64,000 nt of DNA from Streptomyces sp. NBC_00224 (GCF_041435195.1 NZ_CP108106.1:496001-560000); one strand, 5' to 3'. Counted from the first letter of the stretch, positions 41,726 to 50,931 are shown. The notes: generated by a model not told the origin, from the letters alone. Numbers and translations are program-made.

Positions 41726-42399
41726 ACGCAGGACGCCCCAGATGCCAGAACGTTCAACGAGACCACGATACTCACCACGCCACGGACCCTAGAGCGTTGA
41801 CCCGCCACGACACAGCAGCGCCCTTCGCGCCACCTTGCCCCACCGTGAAACCCCAACTGCCGCCCGCCAGACCCCCGAGAAGGCCGGCCCAGCCGGGCCG
41901 CCGACGCCCTCGGCGCCCCTCTCCACGCGGAAACGGGAGGCTGCTGAGATTGACATCAAGTGGATCCGCGACGCGCTCGCGAAGGAAGCCCCGCAAAGTC
42001 TGCGGGCCGCGCCGGACGACCCACGGTGATAGAGCTTCGTGAAGAAACAGCCAGGGCTGCTCTTCGTTCGCCACTCGGCTGCCGTCGGCAACGGGGAGCG
42101 GGGCTGCCTGCTCGTGGAGCGTGCGGGCTGTTCCGGGCGGTCAAGGTCACCGCGCTGCTCACCACGACCCTGTACGTCATCAGGGATGCCGACCGGCCCT
42201 TCGGCGGCATCGACGTAACCCCCACCGCCACCGCCGAGGCCGAACGCCAGGCCACTCGCGGTGCCCGGTCCGGGAGACAGCCGCACGACGAAGCCCAGGC
42301 CGATGACCTGGGGCTTCGTTGAGGGGCGAGGACGGACGGTATTCGGACCCGCGCCGAGTAAGGGTGCGGGTCCGGTTCCCACCTGAGAGGCTGTGCCCC
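41726..42399. other. Intergenic with possible gene scraps
   Basis: No intact gene. On the plus strand one frame (41835-42029) reads KREAAEIDIKWIRDALAKEA and another (42117-42322) reads VKVTALLTTTLYVIRDADRP; they could be pieces of plus-strand genes lost by deletion. The second is listed separately. Confidence 0.35.
42117..42322 (+). pseudogene. Possible C-terminal scrap of a DUF4239-like membrane protein
   Basis: The frame reads GLFRAVKVTALLTTTLYVIR and DADRPFGGIDVTPTATAEAE. A hydrophobic helix followed by D-x-DRPF-G is the usual end of DUF4239 (bestrophin-like) membrane proteins. No start, no upstream domain. Low certainty. Confidence 0.3.
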
Positions 42400-43446
42400 T
42401 TACCGGTTGAGGATCTGCTCGACCTTGTCGGCCACCTGCTTGGCCTGGATGTCGCGGCCCTTCTCATTGGGGTGCGCGTACCAGGGGAGCCACTGGTCGC
42501 CCTCGCCGATCTGGGAGTTCTCCAGCAGGCCGCCGATGCCCCGGTTGCGGCCGTCGCACGCCGTGTTGCTGCCGGTCTGGTCGTAGAGGTCGACGAAGTC
42601 GGCGCCGGCGTCCGCGACGGCCTTCTTCATGGTGTCGTCCAGCCGCTTCTGGATCTGGTCCAGGACCGGCAGGGCGTCCTTGGGGATGTCGGCGAGCGGC
42701 AGCTCGGTCTGGCCGGGCGCCGGGGTCAGGCACTTGTTCGTGTCCTTGGGCACGAGCCTGGGGTAGCCGACCAGGACGGGCTTCGCGTCGGGGGAGAAGT
42801 ACTCGATGCGGTCGAGCATCTCCTCCAGGTCCCATCCGACCCGCTCGAACTGACCGTCCAGCCACTGCTTTCCATCACCGGACTCGAAGAACTCGCCGCA
42901 CGTGGCGGCCGGTTCGTCCCCGTCCACCGGTTCTCCCGGCAGCAGACCGTGATCCGGGCTCCGGAGCTTGTCGGAACACTGCTTCAGGATGCGGGTGAAG
43001 CCCAGCGTGTTGCCGCCCATGCTGCCCACGGCCAGCTGGGTGTTCTCCTTGAGCGCGTCCTGCTGCGGCGGGACCGTCAGGCTGGTGCCGGGAAGCGTCT
43101 CCTGCTCGTTCCAGAAGTGGTGAATGAGTGCGCCTCCGCAGGAGACGTCCGACTGGACGTCGAGCGTGATGCCCTTGTCCGCGAGGCGCCGGGTGGCGAC
43201 GGTGGGATAGTTCTCCTTCGCCTGGAAGCAGAGGGTTCTGTCGCCGTCCTGGTTGAAGGGTGCGATGCCGAAGTTGGCGGTGTAGGAGTCGCCGAAGAAG
43301 ACGGTCGGTACAGGGTCGGCGGGCGCCGCGCCGGCGCTTCCCGCCGGGCCGGCGAGCGCCAGGCAGCTGCCCAGCGCGACGGCCGCGGCAGCCAGCCGCC
43401 GTACCACCGGAGATTTCGTCGTCTTATTACGCATGGCCGAAGACAT
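42400..43446 (-). CDS. Secreted SGNH/GDSL hydrolase
   Basis: 348 residues from ATG 43446 (another in-frame ATG lies at 43434, and upstream starts exist). Signal peptide VVRRLAAAAVALGSCLALAG. SGNH blocks: FFGDSYTANFG with the nucleophile Ser, an MGGNTLGF block with the Gly-Asn pair, and the C-terminal YAHPNEKGRDIQ with the catalytic His (an A-H-P-N form instead of D-x-x-H). Several Cys pairs suggest an extracellular lipase or esterase of the kind common in Streptomyces. Monocistronic. Confidence 0.9.
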   Translation of the reverse strand: MSSAMRNKTTKSPVVRRLAAAAVALGSCLALAGPAGSAGAAPADPVPTVFFGDSYTANFGIAPFNQDGDRTLCFQAKENYPTVATRRLADKGITLDVQSDVSCGGALIHHFWNEQETLPGTSLTVPPQQDALKENTQLAVGSMGGNTLGFTRILKQCSDKLRSPDHGLLPGEPVDGDEPAATCGEFFESGDGKQWLDGQFERVGWDLEEMLDRIEYFSPDAKPVLVGYPRLVPKDTNKCLTPAPGQTELPLADIPKDALPVLDQIQKRLDDTMKKAVADAGADFVDLYDQTGSNTACDGRNRGIGGLLENSQIGEGDQWLPWYAHPNEKGRDIQAKQVADKVEQILNR

Positions 43447-43509
43447 TCCTGTGCCCTTTCGTCGTGGTCCACGAGGAGAGGCGAGCGGACCGGAACGTTC
43501 CGTATTCAC

Positions 43510-43981
43510 TCATGCGCGGATCGTGATTCCCTCAGGTGTGCGAGCCACACCCGGGTGTTCTTGGACAACCCCCTCGCTTATGTCCATCTCGCCTGCTCAG
43601 CAAGGGTTCTGAGGAGGCAGGGCCGGGGAGTCCGGATGCGATCACGACCCGAAAGAGGAAGAGCCCGCCCGTCCACCGCGCCTGCCCGGCAGCGCGGCCG
43701 TGTGCTGAAGGGGCGCAGGGCGTCTGGCAGGCGTCGGTCATGCCGTACAGGGGAGCGACTGTCGTAGAGGAGTTCCGTGGCCGACCCGGTCGCCTCCGCC
43801 TAATCGGCCAGAAGTCCGCGTGACGTGTGGGCGGCCCAGGCCGGCGGTCCACGCCACGCGCCGTGAAACGGAGCCGTCCGGACGAGGGTTCCCACAACCA
43901 TGCCGATCTGAGTATCCGTACGTGATCACGGTGGCGCCCCGTGCTCATGGAGTCCATCCGGCAAGCGGGAAGGCTGGCGGC
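43510..43981. other. Intergenic, nothing recognised
   Basis: About 470 bases upstream of the SGNH hydrolase. It should hold that gene's promoter. No frame with ribosome site or family resemblance on either strand. Confidence 0.4.
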
Positions 43982-44143
43982 ATGGACAACACAGGAGCGC
44001 GGGGCTGGAAACCGGAGAGCCACCACCGAGGGGCTGAAACGGCCATCCGGACGGTTGCCTTCGTTGTGGGAGGGATGCTGGCGCTGATGCTGCTCGGCAT
44101 CGTCGCCGTCACCCTCCTGTACGCGGTAGCGCTCCAGTCCTGA
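43982..44143 (+). CDS. Small single-helix membrane protein
   Basis: 53 residues: a polar N-terminus (DNTGARGWKPESHHRGAE) and one C-terminal membrane helix (AFVVGGMLALMLLGIVAVTL). Tail-anchored layout. The ribosome site is weak (GGCTGG). The sharp polar-to-hydrophobic division argues for a real gene; no family known. Confidence 0.5.
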   Translation: MDNTGARGWKPESHHRGAETAIRTVAFVVGGMLALMLLGIVAVTLLYAVALQS

Positions 44144-44292
44144 CTCTCAGATCTGGTGGGGCAGTCGACCCGGGCGGAAACCGAAGCGATGATCTGCCGG
44201 TGGGAGAAGACGAGTTGATCGCGCCCGTCCAGGCCGAGGCGCCGACGGGGAGCTGCCCAGCCAGGCGCTGCACCTTTCCCCGGGCGTATCCG

Positions 44293-45237
44293 TCACTTCC
44301 CGGTCCGGTGGGTGAGGGGCTGCTGTGAGGCGGTCGCTGGTGTGAATAGTGCCTGGACGGTTTCGGTGGCCAGTTCTCGCAGCCAGGTGTGGGCGCGGTC
44401 GTTGTCGTAGCGCTGGTGCCACAGCAGGTACAGGGGGACGTCGGGCAACGGGAGTGGCGGCGACAGCGTGGCCAGACCGAGTTGTTCCCGGGCCGTGCGG
44501 GTGACCGCGTCGGGGAGTGTGACGACCACGTCGGTGTCGAGGGCGAGTTGCAGTGCGAAGGCGGCGGTGGGCCCAGCGGCGACGACGCGTCGTTCGAGGC
44601 CGCGTGCGGTCAGGGCGTCGTCGATCGGGTCGCGCAGGCTGCCGCGCCGCGAAACGGTGAGGTGCTCGGCGGCTGCGTAACGCTCAAGGCTCAGCGGGCC
44701 TTCGGCGAGCGGGTGGCCCGGTCGGACGGCGATGACGAGCCGGTCCCTGCCGACGAGGCGGTGGCGGATGTCGGGGAGCGTCGGAGTGCTGGAGCTCGAT
44801 TCGAGGTCGACCTCTCCCCGGCGCAGCTCGGCGTCGTCCGTCCCGGGTTCGGCGGACAGGCACAGTCGGACGCCGGGGGCCTGGCGGTGGACGGCGGTGA
44901 TCAGGGCGGTGCCGCACGCGGCGGTCAGGGCGTCGTGCCAGCGCACGGTGAACACCCGCTCCAGAGCTGCCAGGTCGAGTTCCTGCTGCGCCGACAGAAG
45001 CTGGTGGGCCTGCTGCACCAGGGCGTGGACCTGGGCGCGCATGGCCAGCGCGCGGGTGGTGGGGACCATGCTGCGGCCGGTGCGGACCAGGATCTGGTCG
45101 CCGGTGGCCTTGCGGATGCGCCCCAGGGAGCGGCTCATCGCCGGTGGGGTGACGTGGAGGCGTGCTGCGGCGCCGGCGACGCTGCCCTCTTCCAGCAGGG
45201 CGTCCAGGGCTGTGAGCAGGTTCAAATCCAGTTGCAT
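44293..45237 (-). CDS. LysR family transcriptional regulator
   Basis: 314 residues from ATG 45237, where the HTH begins at once: LDLNLLTALDALLEEGSVAG and AAARLHVTPPAMSRSLGRI. The effector domain has the usual LysR strands (VRLCLSAEP, DRLVIAVRPGHPLAEG, LTVSRRGSLRDPIDD). Divergent from the inositol-monophosphatase-like gene 115 nt away, with a dyad between them, so it probably controls that gene and its follower. Ligand unknown. Confidence 0.92.
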   Translation of the reverse strand: MQLDLNLLTALDALLEEGSVAGAAARLHVTPPAMSRSLGRIRKATGDQILVRTGRSMVPTTRALAMRAQVHALVQQAHQLLSAQQELDLAALERVFTVRWHDALTAACGTALITAVHRQAPGVRLCLSAEPGTDDAELRRGEVDLESSSSTPTLPDIRHRLVGRDRLVIAVRPGHPLAEGPLSLERYAAAEHLTVSRRGSLRDPIDDALTARGLERRVVAAGPTAAFALQLALDTDVVVTLPDAVTRTAREQLGLATLSPPLPLPDVPLYLLWHQRYDNDRAHTWLRELATETVQALFTPATASQQPLTHRTGK

Positions 45238-45250
45238 GGCAGTAACTCTA

Positions 45251-45271
45251 CAAGTGACAAGCATGCACTTG
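45251..45271. promoter_or_regulatory. Dyad in the LysR divergent promoter
   Basis: CAAGTG, nine bases, CACTTG: a 6+9+6 inverted repeat 14 bases upstream of the LysR start and about 82 bases before the divergent gene. Size and place fit a LysR recognition site (T-N11-A type dyad). Confidence 0.55.
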
Positions 45272-45352
45272 TTGTTAATGGTCGGGCGGCCTACCTTCGA
45301 AGTGCGGGGCGAGACAACTCCCCCGCTTCCACTGAACCCCAGGGAGCCCGCC

Positions 45353-46165
45353 ATGAGCACAGACATGCCTTTCGACGCTGGTACGACGCTTCTGTCCGAC
45401 GTGACCGCTGCGGTGAAGACCGCCGGCGTCACGCTGCGCGATCGCTACACCTCGTACGCCCGGGGCGTGAGTCTGGACGAGGTCGTGGGCGAGATCCACG
45501 CCAACGACGACGCGGTGCTGGACGTGCTGCGGGAGCCGTTGCTGCGGGCCCGGCAAGGGTCGCAGTGGGCCGAGGACGAGCTGGCCGGCGGCGCGCTCCC
45601 GCCCGGGGAGTGGTGGGTCGTCGACCCCGCCGAGGGCAACATCAACCACGTCCACGGGATGGAGGACTGGGCCGTGACCGCCACCCTGGTCCGCGACAAC
45701 CAGCCGGTACTCACCGTCGTCCACCTGCCGCTGACCGGCGACACCTACACCGCCGTCGCCGGCGGCGGTGCCCGCCTCAACGACCGTCCGCTGAAGGTGT
45801 CGGCCAAGACCGACCTGGGCGCCGCGCTGATCGGCACCGGTCAGGCCAAGCCCGGCGAGGACGAGCGCACCTTCCGGCGGATCGGTGACTCCGTCACCGC
45901 CATGCTCATCAACGGCCTGGTCGTGCGGGTGTCCGTTCCCGCCACGATGCAGCTCATCCACGTCGCCGCCGGGCGCATGGACGCGTTCTGGCAGTTCTCC
46001 GACGTCCGCTCCGGCCTGGTCGCCGGCGCCCTGCTGGTCTCCGAGGCCGGAGGCACCGTCACAGACTTGGCGGGCGCCCCCTGGACCACCGGCAGCCGCG
46101 ACTTCCTGGCCGCCGCCCCCGGCATCCACGCCGCCGCCCTCAAGGTCCTCTCGCCGATCGCCTGA
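45353..46165 (+). CDS. Inositol monophosphatase family phosphatase
   Basis: 270 residues; ATG 45353 follows AGGGAG by 6 nt. Metal-binding motifs: the acidic residue pair in QWAEDELAGG (in place of WxxDPxDGT's upstream E), VVDPAEGNINHVHG (D-P-x-x-G with the second motif slightly altered: A-E-G-N instead of I-D-G-T), and FSDVRSGLVAGALLVSEAGG (W-D-x-x-A-G-x type, here S-D-V-R-S-G). The altered residues in motif 2 suggest a divergent substrate or lower Mg dependence. Probably LysR-regulated and co-transcribed with the next gene 50 nt away. Confidence 0.85.
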   Translation: MSTDMPFDAGTTLLSDVTAAVKTAGVTLRDRYTSYARGVSLDEVVGEIHANDDAVLDVLREPLLRARQGSQWAEDELAGGALPPGEWWVVDPAEGNINHVHGMEDWAVTATLVRDNQPVLTVVHLPLTGDTYTAVAGGGARLNDRPLKVSAKTDLGAALIGTGQAKPGEDERTFRRIGDSVTAMLINGLVVRVSVPATMQLIHVAAGRMDAFWQFSDVRSGLVAGALLVSEAGGTVTDLAGAPWTTGSRDFLAAAPGIHAAALKVLSPIA

Positions 46166-46215
46166 CCGGAAATCTCCGCTCTTCCCCACCCCGATACCGC
46201 AAGGAGCATCACCGC

Positions 46216-46860
46216 ATGACCAGCATCGGCATCCTGGGCACCGGCCGCGTCGGCACCAACCTCGCCGGCAAGCTCTCCGCAGCCGGACACCATGTCACCC
46301 TCGGCGGCCGGAGCCCCGAAGACACCGCCTCCCGCACCGCCGGACTCGCCCCGCGGATCGCCTTCGCCGACCAGCGCACTACTGCCCGCACCGCGGACAT
46401 CGTGATCAACGCGACGCCCGGCGACAGCTCCCTGGACCGCCTCACCGACCTGCGCGCCGAACTCGCCGGCAAGATCCTCATCGACGTCTCCAACGCCACC
46501 CGCGACGACGGAGACGGCCTGCCCGGCGACCTCTGCTATCCCGGCAGCAGCCTCGCCGAGAAGCTCCAGGCCGCGCTCCCCGACACCCATGTGGTCAAGA
46601 CCCTCAACACCATGCTTTTCATGGTCATGACCGCTCCGGAAACCCTGGCCACCCCACCGACCGCCTACCTCTCGGGCGACGACGAACACGCGAAGAAGAC
46701 CGTCACCGGCCTGCTCGGCGACCTGGGCTGGCAGCCCGAACGGATCGAGGACCTCGGCGACATCACCACAGCCCGCGCCACCGAAGCCATGATCCTCATC
46801 GTGCCCCACATCCTGCGCCGACACGGCTTCAAGCCCTTCGCCATCTCCCTCGCCCGCTGA
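46216..46860 (+). CDS. NADP-binding F420-reductase-like oxidoreductase
   Basis: 214 residues from ATG 46216 with AAGGAG upstream. Rossmann start SIGILGTGRVGTNLAGKLSA, TLGGRSPE after strand 2 (NADP-type), DIVINATPGDSSL, and LIDVSNATRDD match the PF03807 family that includes NADPH:F420 oxidoreductase. The C-terminal helices (TEAMILIVPHILRRHGF) are typical. Exchanges hydride between NADPH and a second cofactor or a small substrate. Second gene of the LysR-linked pair. Confidence 0.85.
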   Translation: MTSIGILGTGRVGTNLAGKLSAAGHHVTLGGRSPEDTASRTAGLAPRIAFADQRTTARTADIVINATPGDSSLDRLTDLRAELAGKILIDVSNATRDDGDGLPGDLCYPGSSLAEKLQAALPDTHVVKTLNTMLFMVMTAPETLATPPTAYLSGDDEHAKKTVTGLLGDLGWQPERIEDLGDITTARATEAMILIVPHILRRHGFKPFAISLAR

Positions 46861-47056
46861 CCCGCCAAGGCCGGATTGGGCCAACTTCAGGGGGTGTGTT
46901 CGGAAGATGGGTCTTCCAAGACACACCCTGGAGGAGTCACCCCAGGTCAGTGCCGTGACACGCAGGATGTCCGTGCCGACCTCCACACGCTCGACCCGCA
47001 CCGCGAAGCCAGCTGCGGCAACAAGCCCTGCCGAGCCCACACCGGTGAAGTGCCGG

Positions 47057-47833
47057 TCAGGCGGCCTGGCCCGTGGGCATGATGGTGACCTGCTGGAGGT
47101 TCACCCGCGGCGGCAAAGTGGCGATGAAACCGACGGTCTCGGCGATGTCCTGCGCCGTGAGCCACTCCATCGTCTCCTTGGAACCGGCCAGCCAGTCCCG
47201 GGCGCCCTGGTCGGTGACGTGGCTCTGCAGCTCGGTGCCGACAATGCCAGGTTCGAGTACCGAGACGCGGACGTTCTTCGCGCCCAGTTCGGCCCGCAGG
47301 TGACGGGAGAGGTGGGTGACGTACGCCTTTGTCCCGGAGTAGACGGCGAAGTTCGGGAAGATGTTCTGCGCCGCGATGGAGGAGGTGTTGATCAAGTCGG
47401 CCACACCGAGCTGGGCGGCGGCCTTGACCAGCTGCGGGGTGAAGGCGCCGATCGCGTTCATCAAACCGGTGATGTTCAGGTCGATCTGCTGCTTCCACTG
47501 GTCGGTCGCCAGCTCCTCGACCGGAGCGGGAAGCATGACTCCGGCGTTGTTCAGGAGCAGGTCTGCGCCGCCGAACTCGGCCTCCACCCGGTCGGCGGCA
47601 GCTTGCACCGCGGCGGCATCGGTCACGTCGGTGGCAATCGCGACCGCGCTGCCGCCGTCCTTCTCGATACGGGAGACCAGCTCCTGCAGCCGGTCCGCAC
47701 GCCGGGCCAGGACAACGACGCGGGCTCCCAGAGACGCCAGCTGCTCGGCGGAGGACTCGCCGATGCCACTGGAGGCGCCGGTGATGACGGCGACGCGGCC
47801 GGCCAGAGGGCGGGAGGTGGTGTTCGTGGTCAT
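47057..47833 (-). CDS. SDR family oxidoreductase
   Basis: 258 residues from ATG 47833. TGASSGIGESSAEQL cofactor motif, LLNNAGVMLP, INTSSIAAQN with catalytic Ser, VYSGTKAYV with Tyr-x-x-x-Lys, and EPGIVGTEL. The R-R-A-D-R after strand 2 favours NADP. It resembles YdfG-like clavaldehyde/3-hydroxy acid dehydrogenases. Divergent from an XRE/MmyB regulator 180 nt away; such pairs are common in Streptomyces and the regulator is likely to control this gene through the palindrome at 47940-47969. Confidence 0.92.
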   Translation of the reverse strand: MTTNTTSRPLAGRVAVITGASSGIGESSAEQLASLGARVVVLARRADRLQELVSRIEKDGGSAVAIATDVTDAAAVQAAADRVEAEFGGADLLLNNAGVMLPAPVEELATDQWKQQIDLNITGLMNAIGAFTPQLVKAAAQLGVADLINTSSIAAQNIFPNFAVYSGTKAYVTHLSRHLRAELGAKNVRVSVLEPGIVGTELQSHVTDQGARDWLAGSKETMEWLTAQDIAETVGFIATLPPRVNLQQVTIMPTGQAA

Positions 47834-47939
47834 GATGCGTACCTTCCAAGCGGTAAGGGAGAGGGTTGGATCGCGGTCGCTGACTGCTGGCCGCACATCC
47901 AGAACACCACCCACGCCAGTGCTTCAGGACGCTATAACT

Positions 47940-47969
47940 GGCCCTGCCAGAACAGGTACTGGCAGGGCC
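47940..47969. promoter_or_regulatory. Long inverted repeat between SDR and XRE genes
   Basis: GGCCCTGCCAG at 47940-47950, eight-base spacer, CTGGCAGGGCC at 47959-47969: an 11-bp perfect dyad in the 180-bp divergent gap, next to CTATAACT which may be a -10 element. Probable operator for the XRE/MmyB regulator. Confidence 0.7.
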
Positions 47970-48013
47970 ACCCTGGAGCGACATGGCGCCGCTGAAGTAG
48001 TCACACTTGAGCC

Positions 48014-48886
48014 ATGGATGGAACCAAGGAAATTTCCGGCTTTCTGCGTTCACGGCGCGCGGGCATCACCCCGGAAGACGCGGGATTGCCCTCCGACGGG
48101 CGCGTCCGCCGCGTACCGGGCCTGCGCAGGGACGAGGTGGCCCGCCTTGCCGGTGTGAGCACGGAGTACTACACGCGTCTGGAGCAGGGGCGGGCGGGCA
48201 ACCCCTCCGCCGAGGTCATCGAAGCGATCGCCCGCACGCTGCGGCTGGACGAGACCGAACGCGAACACTTCACCGACCTCCTGCGGTCCGGCGCCCGGAC
48301 TTCACGCCGCGCGCCGGCCAGGGCCCAGCGGGTCCGGCCGGGGCTGCACCTGATGTTGGAGACCCTCGACCAGGTCCCGGCCTTCATCCTGGGCCGGCGC
48401 ACCGACGTGCTGGCCTCCAACCGGCTCGCCAGGGTCGTCCTCACCGACTTCGACGCCCTGCCCGCCACCCGTCGCAGCCTGGCCCGCTACTACCTCCTGG
48501 ACCCGCAGGCCCGTGACCGCGTGGGCGACTGGGAACGGATCGCCGCGGAGACAGTGGCCATCCTCCGGCTTGAAGCAGGCCGCTACCCCCACGACCGGCA
48601 GCTCGCCGACCTCGTCGGCGAACTCACCCTTCAGTGCCCTGAGTTCACCGGCTGGTGGAACGACCACCGCGTGCTGCGCCGAACCCACGGTGCCAAGAAC
48701 TACCACCACCCCCTCGTCGGCGGCCTGCACTTCTCCTACGAGTCCTTCCAGGCCCCCGGCGACGCGGAACAGACCCTGTGCGTCTACAACGTCGAACCGG
48801 GCTCCGAAACCGCGCAGGCCCTGCAGGTCCTGGCCAGCTGGACCGCACCCGAGATCATGACACCTGAGAATCCGCACCCCAGCTGA
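48014..48886 (+). CDS. XRE family regulator with MmyB-like ligand domain
   Basis: 290 residues from ATG 48014. HTH: FLRSRRAGITPEDAGLP, RRVPGLRRDEVARLAGVSTE and YYTRLEQGRAGNPSAEVIEA, with the R-x-P-G-L-R-R-x-E-V-A signature of the MmyB-type subgroup. The C-terminal MmyB domain (PF17765) is seen from LHLMLETLDQVPAFILGRR to TLCVYNVEPGSETAQAL; it is PAS-like and may bind a fatty acid. It faces the SDR gene and probably represses it. Name MmyB comes from the methylenomycin regulator. Confidence 0.93.
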   Translation: MDGTKEISGFLRSRRAGITPEDAGLPSDGRVRRVPGLRRDEVARLAGVSTEYYTRLEQGRAGNPSAEVIEAIARTLRLDETEREHFTDLLRSGARTSRRAPARAQRVRPGLHLMLETLDQVPAFILGRRTDVLASNRLARVVLTDFDALPATRRSLARYYLLDPQARDRVGDWERIAAETVAILRLEAGRYPHDRQLADLVGELTLQCPEFTGWWNDHRVLRRTHGAKNYHHPLVGGLHFSYESFQAPGDAEQTLCVYNVEPGSETAQALQVLASWTAPEIMTPENPHPS

Positions 48887-49154
48887 CCAAACCGCCGGAG
48901 AACGAGTCGCCCTGGAAGCCGAAGATTCGCGATCGGCCCGCTCCAGGATCTCGGCCGTCCACCGTATGAACACCCCCACGCTAACCAGCCTCTCCAGCGT
49001 GGGTGTCGCGCTCCCGTCCTCGCCGTTGGCGACGGCGCCCTCGGCTTCTGGAACGCACTGAGCGAGGTCTTCCCCGAGATCCGGCACCAAAGATGCTGCG
49101 TTCGCAAAACGGCCAACTGCCTCTACAGCCTCCCGAAGTCAGCCCAGCCCGCTG

Positions 49155-49290
49155 CGGCGGGGTGACCCACTCGATGAACTGGACGATCACGCCGCTGGGG
49201 TCGGTGACCTGGAAGTAGCGTTCTCCCCAGGGCTCCTCGGCAGCAGCACGGTCATGTCGACGCCCTCGGCGCGCAGCCGCTTCTCCCGGC
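49155..49290 (-). pseudogene. C-terminal fragment of a VOC (glyoxalase-fold) protein
   Basis: Minus strand: RLRAEGVDMTVLLP then, in a different frame, EEPWGERYFQVTDPSGVIVQ and FIEWVTPP. This is the usual ending of a VOC-family protein (metal-binding Glu in V-Q-F/L-x-E-W); a one-base deletion near 49240 breaks it. The N-terminal half is absent, replaced by the MFS gene's downstream region. Confidence 0.65.
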
Positions 49291-49307
49291 CAAGACGGTT
49301 GTTGTTG

Positions 49308-50780
49308 TCAACGGCTGTTCGCGGATGCCTCGTTCAAGTTGGTGACCGCATCTGGCTCGGTGGAACGTTGCGGCGCCGCGGAGCCTTCCGCGGGCTTGGA
49401 CCTCGCCAGCCACAGGCCGGTGAACACGGCGGTGGCCAAAGTGACGGCGCCAGCCGCGACGAAGGCGCTGTTGAGGCCGGTCTCGAAGGAGGCGCCGCCG
49501 GATTGCCGGGTGCGGACGATGGCTCCGAGTACCGCCACGCCGAGCACCGCGCCGATCTGCCGGGTGGTGCTGCTGATGCCTGATGCGAGGCCGCCTTCCT
49601 GCGGGCTGACTGCTTGGATGGCGGCGCCTGTCAGTGGGGACAGGGTCAGAGCGAAGCCGATGCCGACGACTCCCAGCCGCCACCACACGTTCCCGTAGCC
49701 GGTGTCGGCGTGCACCATGCCGAGCGCCAGCAGTCCCAGGCCGGCCAGGGCCAGGCCGGTGGTGACCACGATTCGGAAGCCGTACCGGGCGGCGAGCCGG
49801 CCCGCGTACGGGCTGACGATCACCATGGCGAGGGATACCGGCAGGGTCTGCAGGCCCGCGCGCAGGATCGAGCTGCCCTGGACGTACACGAAGAACTGGG
49901 AGAAGAAGAACGACGAACCCATGAGCGCGAACCCCACCACGACCATGGCGGTGTTGGACACGCTGAACAGGCGCTGCCGGAACAGCCGCAGCGGCAGCAT
50001 CGGTGCGGAGCGACGCGCTTCGACGGCGACGAAGGCGGCGAGGAGGATCACCGCGGCGGTGAAGCTGCCCAGGATCACCGGCGACGTCCAGCCGCGGGCA
50101 CCACCCTCGATCAGCCCGTAGGTCAGTGCCCCCACCCCCAGAACGGACAGCACCGTCCCCGGGATGTCGATTGCGGGGGCGCTCGGATTGCGGGACTCGC
50201 CGAGGTGGCGCAGACCGAGCAGCAGAAGGACCACGCCGATGGGCAGATTGACCAGGAAGATGGCGGGCCAGCCGAAGGCATCTGTCAGCACGCCGCCGGC
50301 CACGGGGCCTGCGGCCAGGCCGATTCCGCTGAGTCCGGCCCACAGCCCGATCGCCTTGATTCGTTCTTGCGGCACGGGATAGGCGGCGGCGAGCAGGGCC
50401 AGCGAGGCAGGGCTCAGTGCCGCGGCCCCGATGCCCTGCAGCACCCGGCCGGCGACCAGCCAGCCGAGCGAGGGCGCGAGGCTGCACAGCAGCGACGCGG
50501 CGGTGAACACCACCACGCCGGTCAGGTACACCCGCTTGCGGCCGAACCGGTCGGCGAAGATACCGCCGGACAGCAGCAGCATGGCGACCAGCAGTACGTA
50601 CGCGTCGACGATCCATTGCAGACCGGTCAGCTGAGTGTGCAGCCGGTGCTGCATATCGGGCAGCGCCGCTCCAACAATCGTGTTGTCGAGCAGGACCATG
50701 AATTGGCCTAGGCAAGTCACCGTGAGCAGCACGGCCCGGTTTGATCGACTGCCTACGGCCGCCGCATGCGATGCCGCCAT
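49308..50780 (-). CDS. MFS drug efflux transporter, DHA2 family
   Basis: 490 residues from ATG 50780, with GAGAGGA 7 nt upstream. Fourteen helices; first helix AVLLTVTCLGQFMVLLDNTI (the LD-x-T-I-V motif of 14-TM exporters), motif A GGIFADRFGRKRV, motif C GLSGIGLAAGPVAGGVL. Typical proton-coupled exporter of antibiotics or dyes. Divergent from a TetR gene 151 nt away with repeated CTGCGTTA boxes between, so drug-inducible control by the TetR protein is expected. A second, independent MFS gene of the same class lies at 26099-27628 under MarR control. Confidence 0.92.
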   Translation of the reverse strand: MAASHAAAVGSRSNRAVLLTVTCLGQFMVLLDNTIVGAALPDMQHRLHTQLTGLQWIVDAYVLLVAMLLLSGGIFADRFGRKRVYLTGVVVFTAASLLCSLAPSLGWLVAGRVLQGIGAAALSPASLALLAAAYPVPQERIKAIGLWAGLSGIGLAAGPVAGGVLTDAFGWPAIFLVNLPIGVVLLLLGLRHLGESRNPSAPAIDIPGTVLSVLGVGALTYGLIEGGARGWTSPVILGSFTAAVILLAAFVAVEARRSAPMLPLRLFRQRLFSVSNTAMVVVGFALMGSSFFFSQFFVYVQGSSILRAGLQTLPVSLAMVIVSPYAGRLAARYGFRIVVTTGLALAGLGLLALGMVHADTGYGNVWWRLGVVGIGFALTLSPLTGAAIQAVSPQEGGLASGISSTTRQIGAVLGVAVLGAIVRTRQSGGASFETGLNSAFVAAGAVTLATAVFTGLWLARSKPAEGSAAPQRSTEPDAVTNLNEASANSR

Positions 50781-50853
50781 GGGGATTCCTCTCAATCGTC
50801 AGTTGCGCCCGGCCACGGTCGACGCGGCTGGCGATACACCTGAGCGCTCTAAA

Positions 50854-50920
50854 GCAGTCAGCGACTGCGTTAGGCGACTGTAAGGAGAGCCGCCCCACAA
50901 ACGCAAGTCACGGCTGCGTT
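50854..50920. promoter_or_regulatory. Operator region of the TetR/MFS divergent pair
   Basis: GCAGTC-AGC-GACTGC (50854-50868) is a perfect 15-bp palindrome, and AACGCA-N9-TGCGTT (50900-50920) is a second dyad next to the TetR start. CTGCGTTA occurs in both (50865 and 50914), so two TetR dimers may bind. Which box is the real site cannot be decided from sequence. Confidence 0.65.
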
Positions 50921-50931
50921 AAGGTGGGGGC

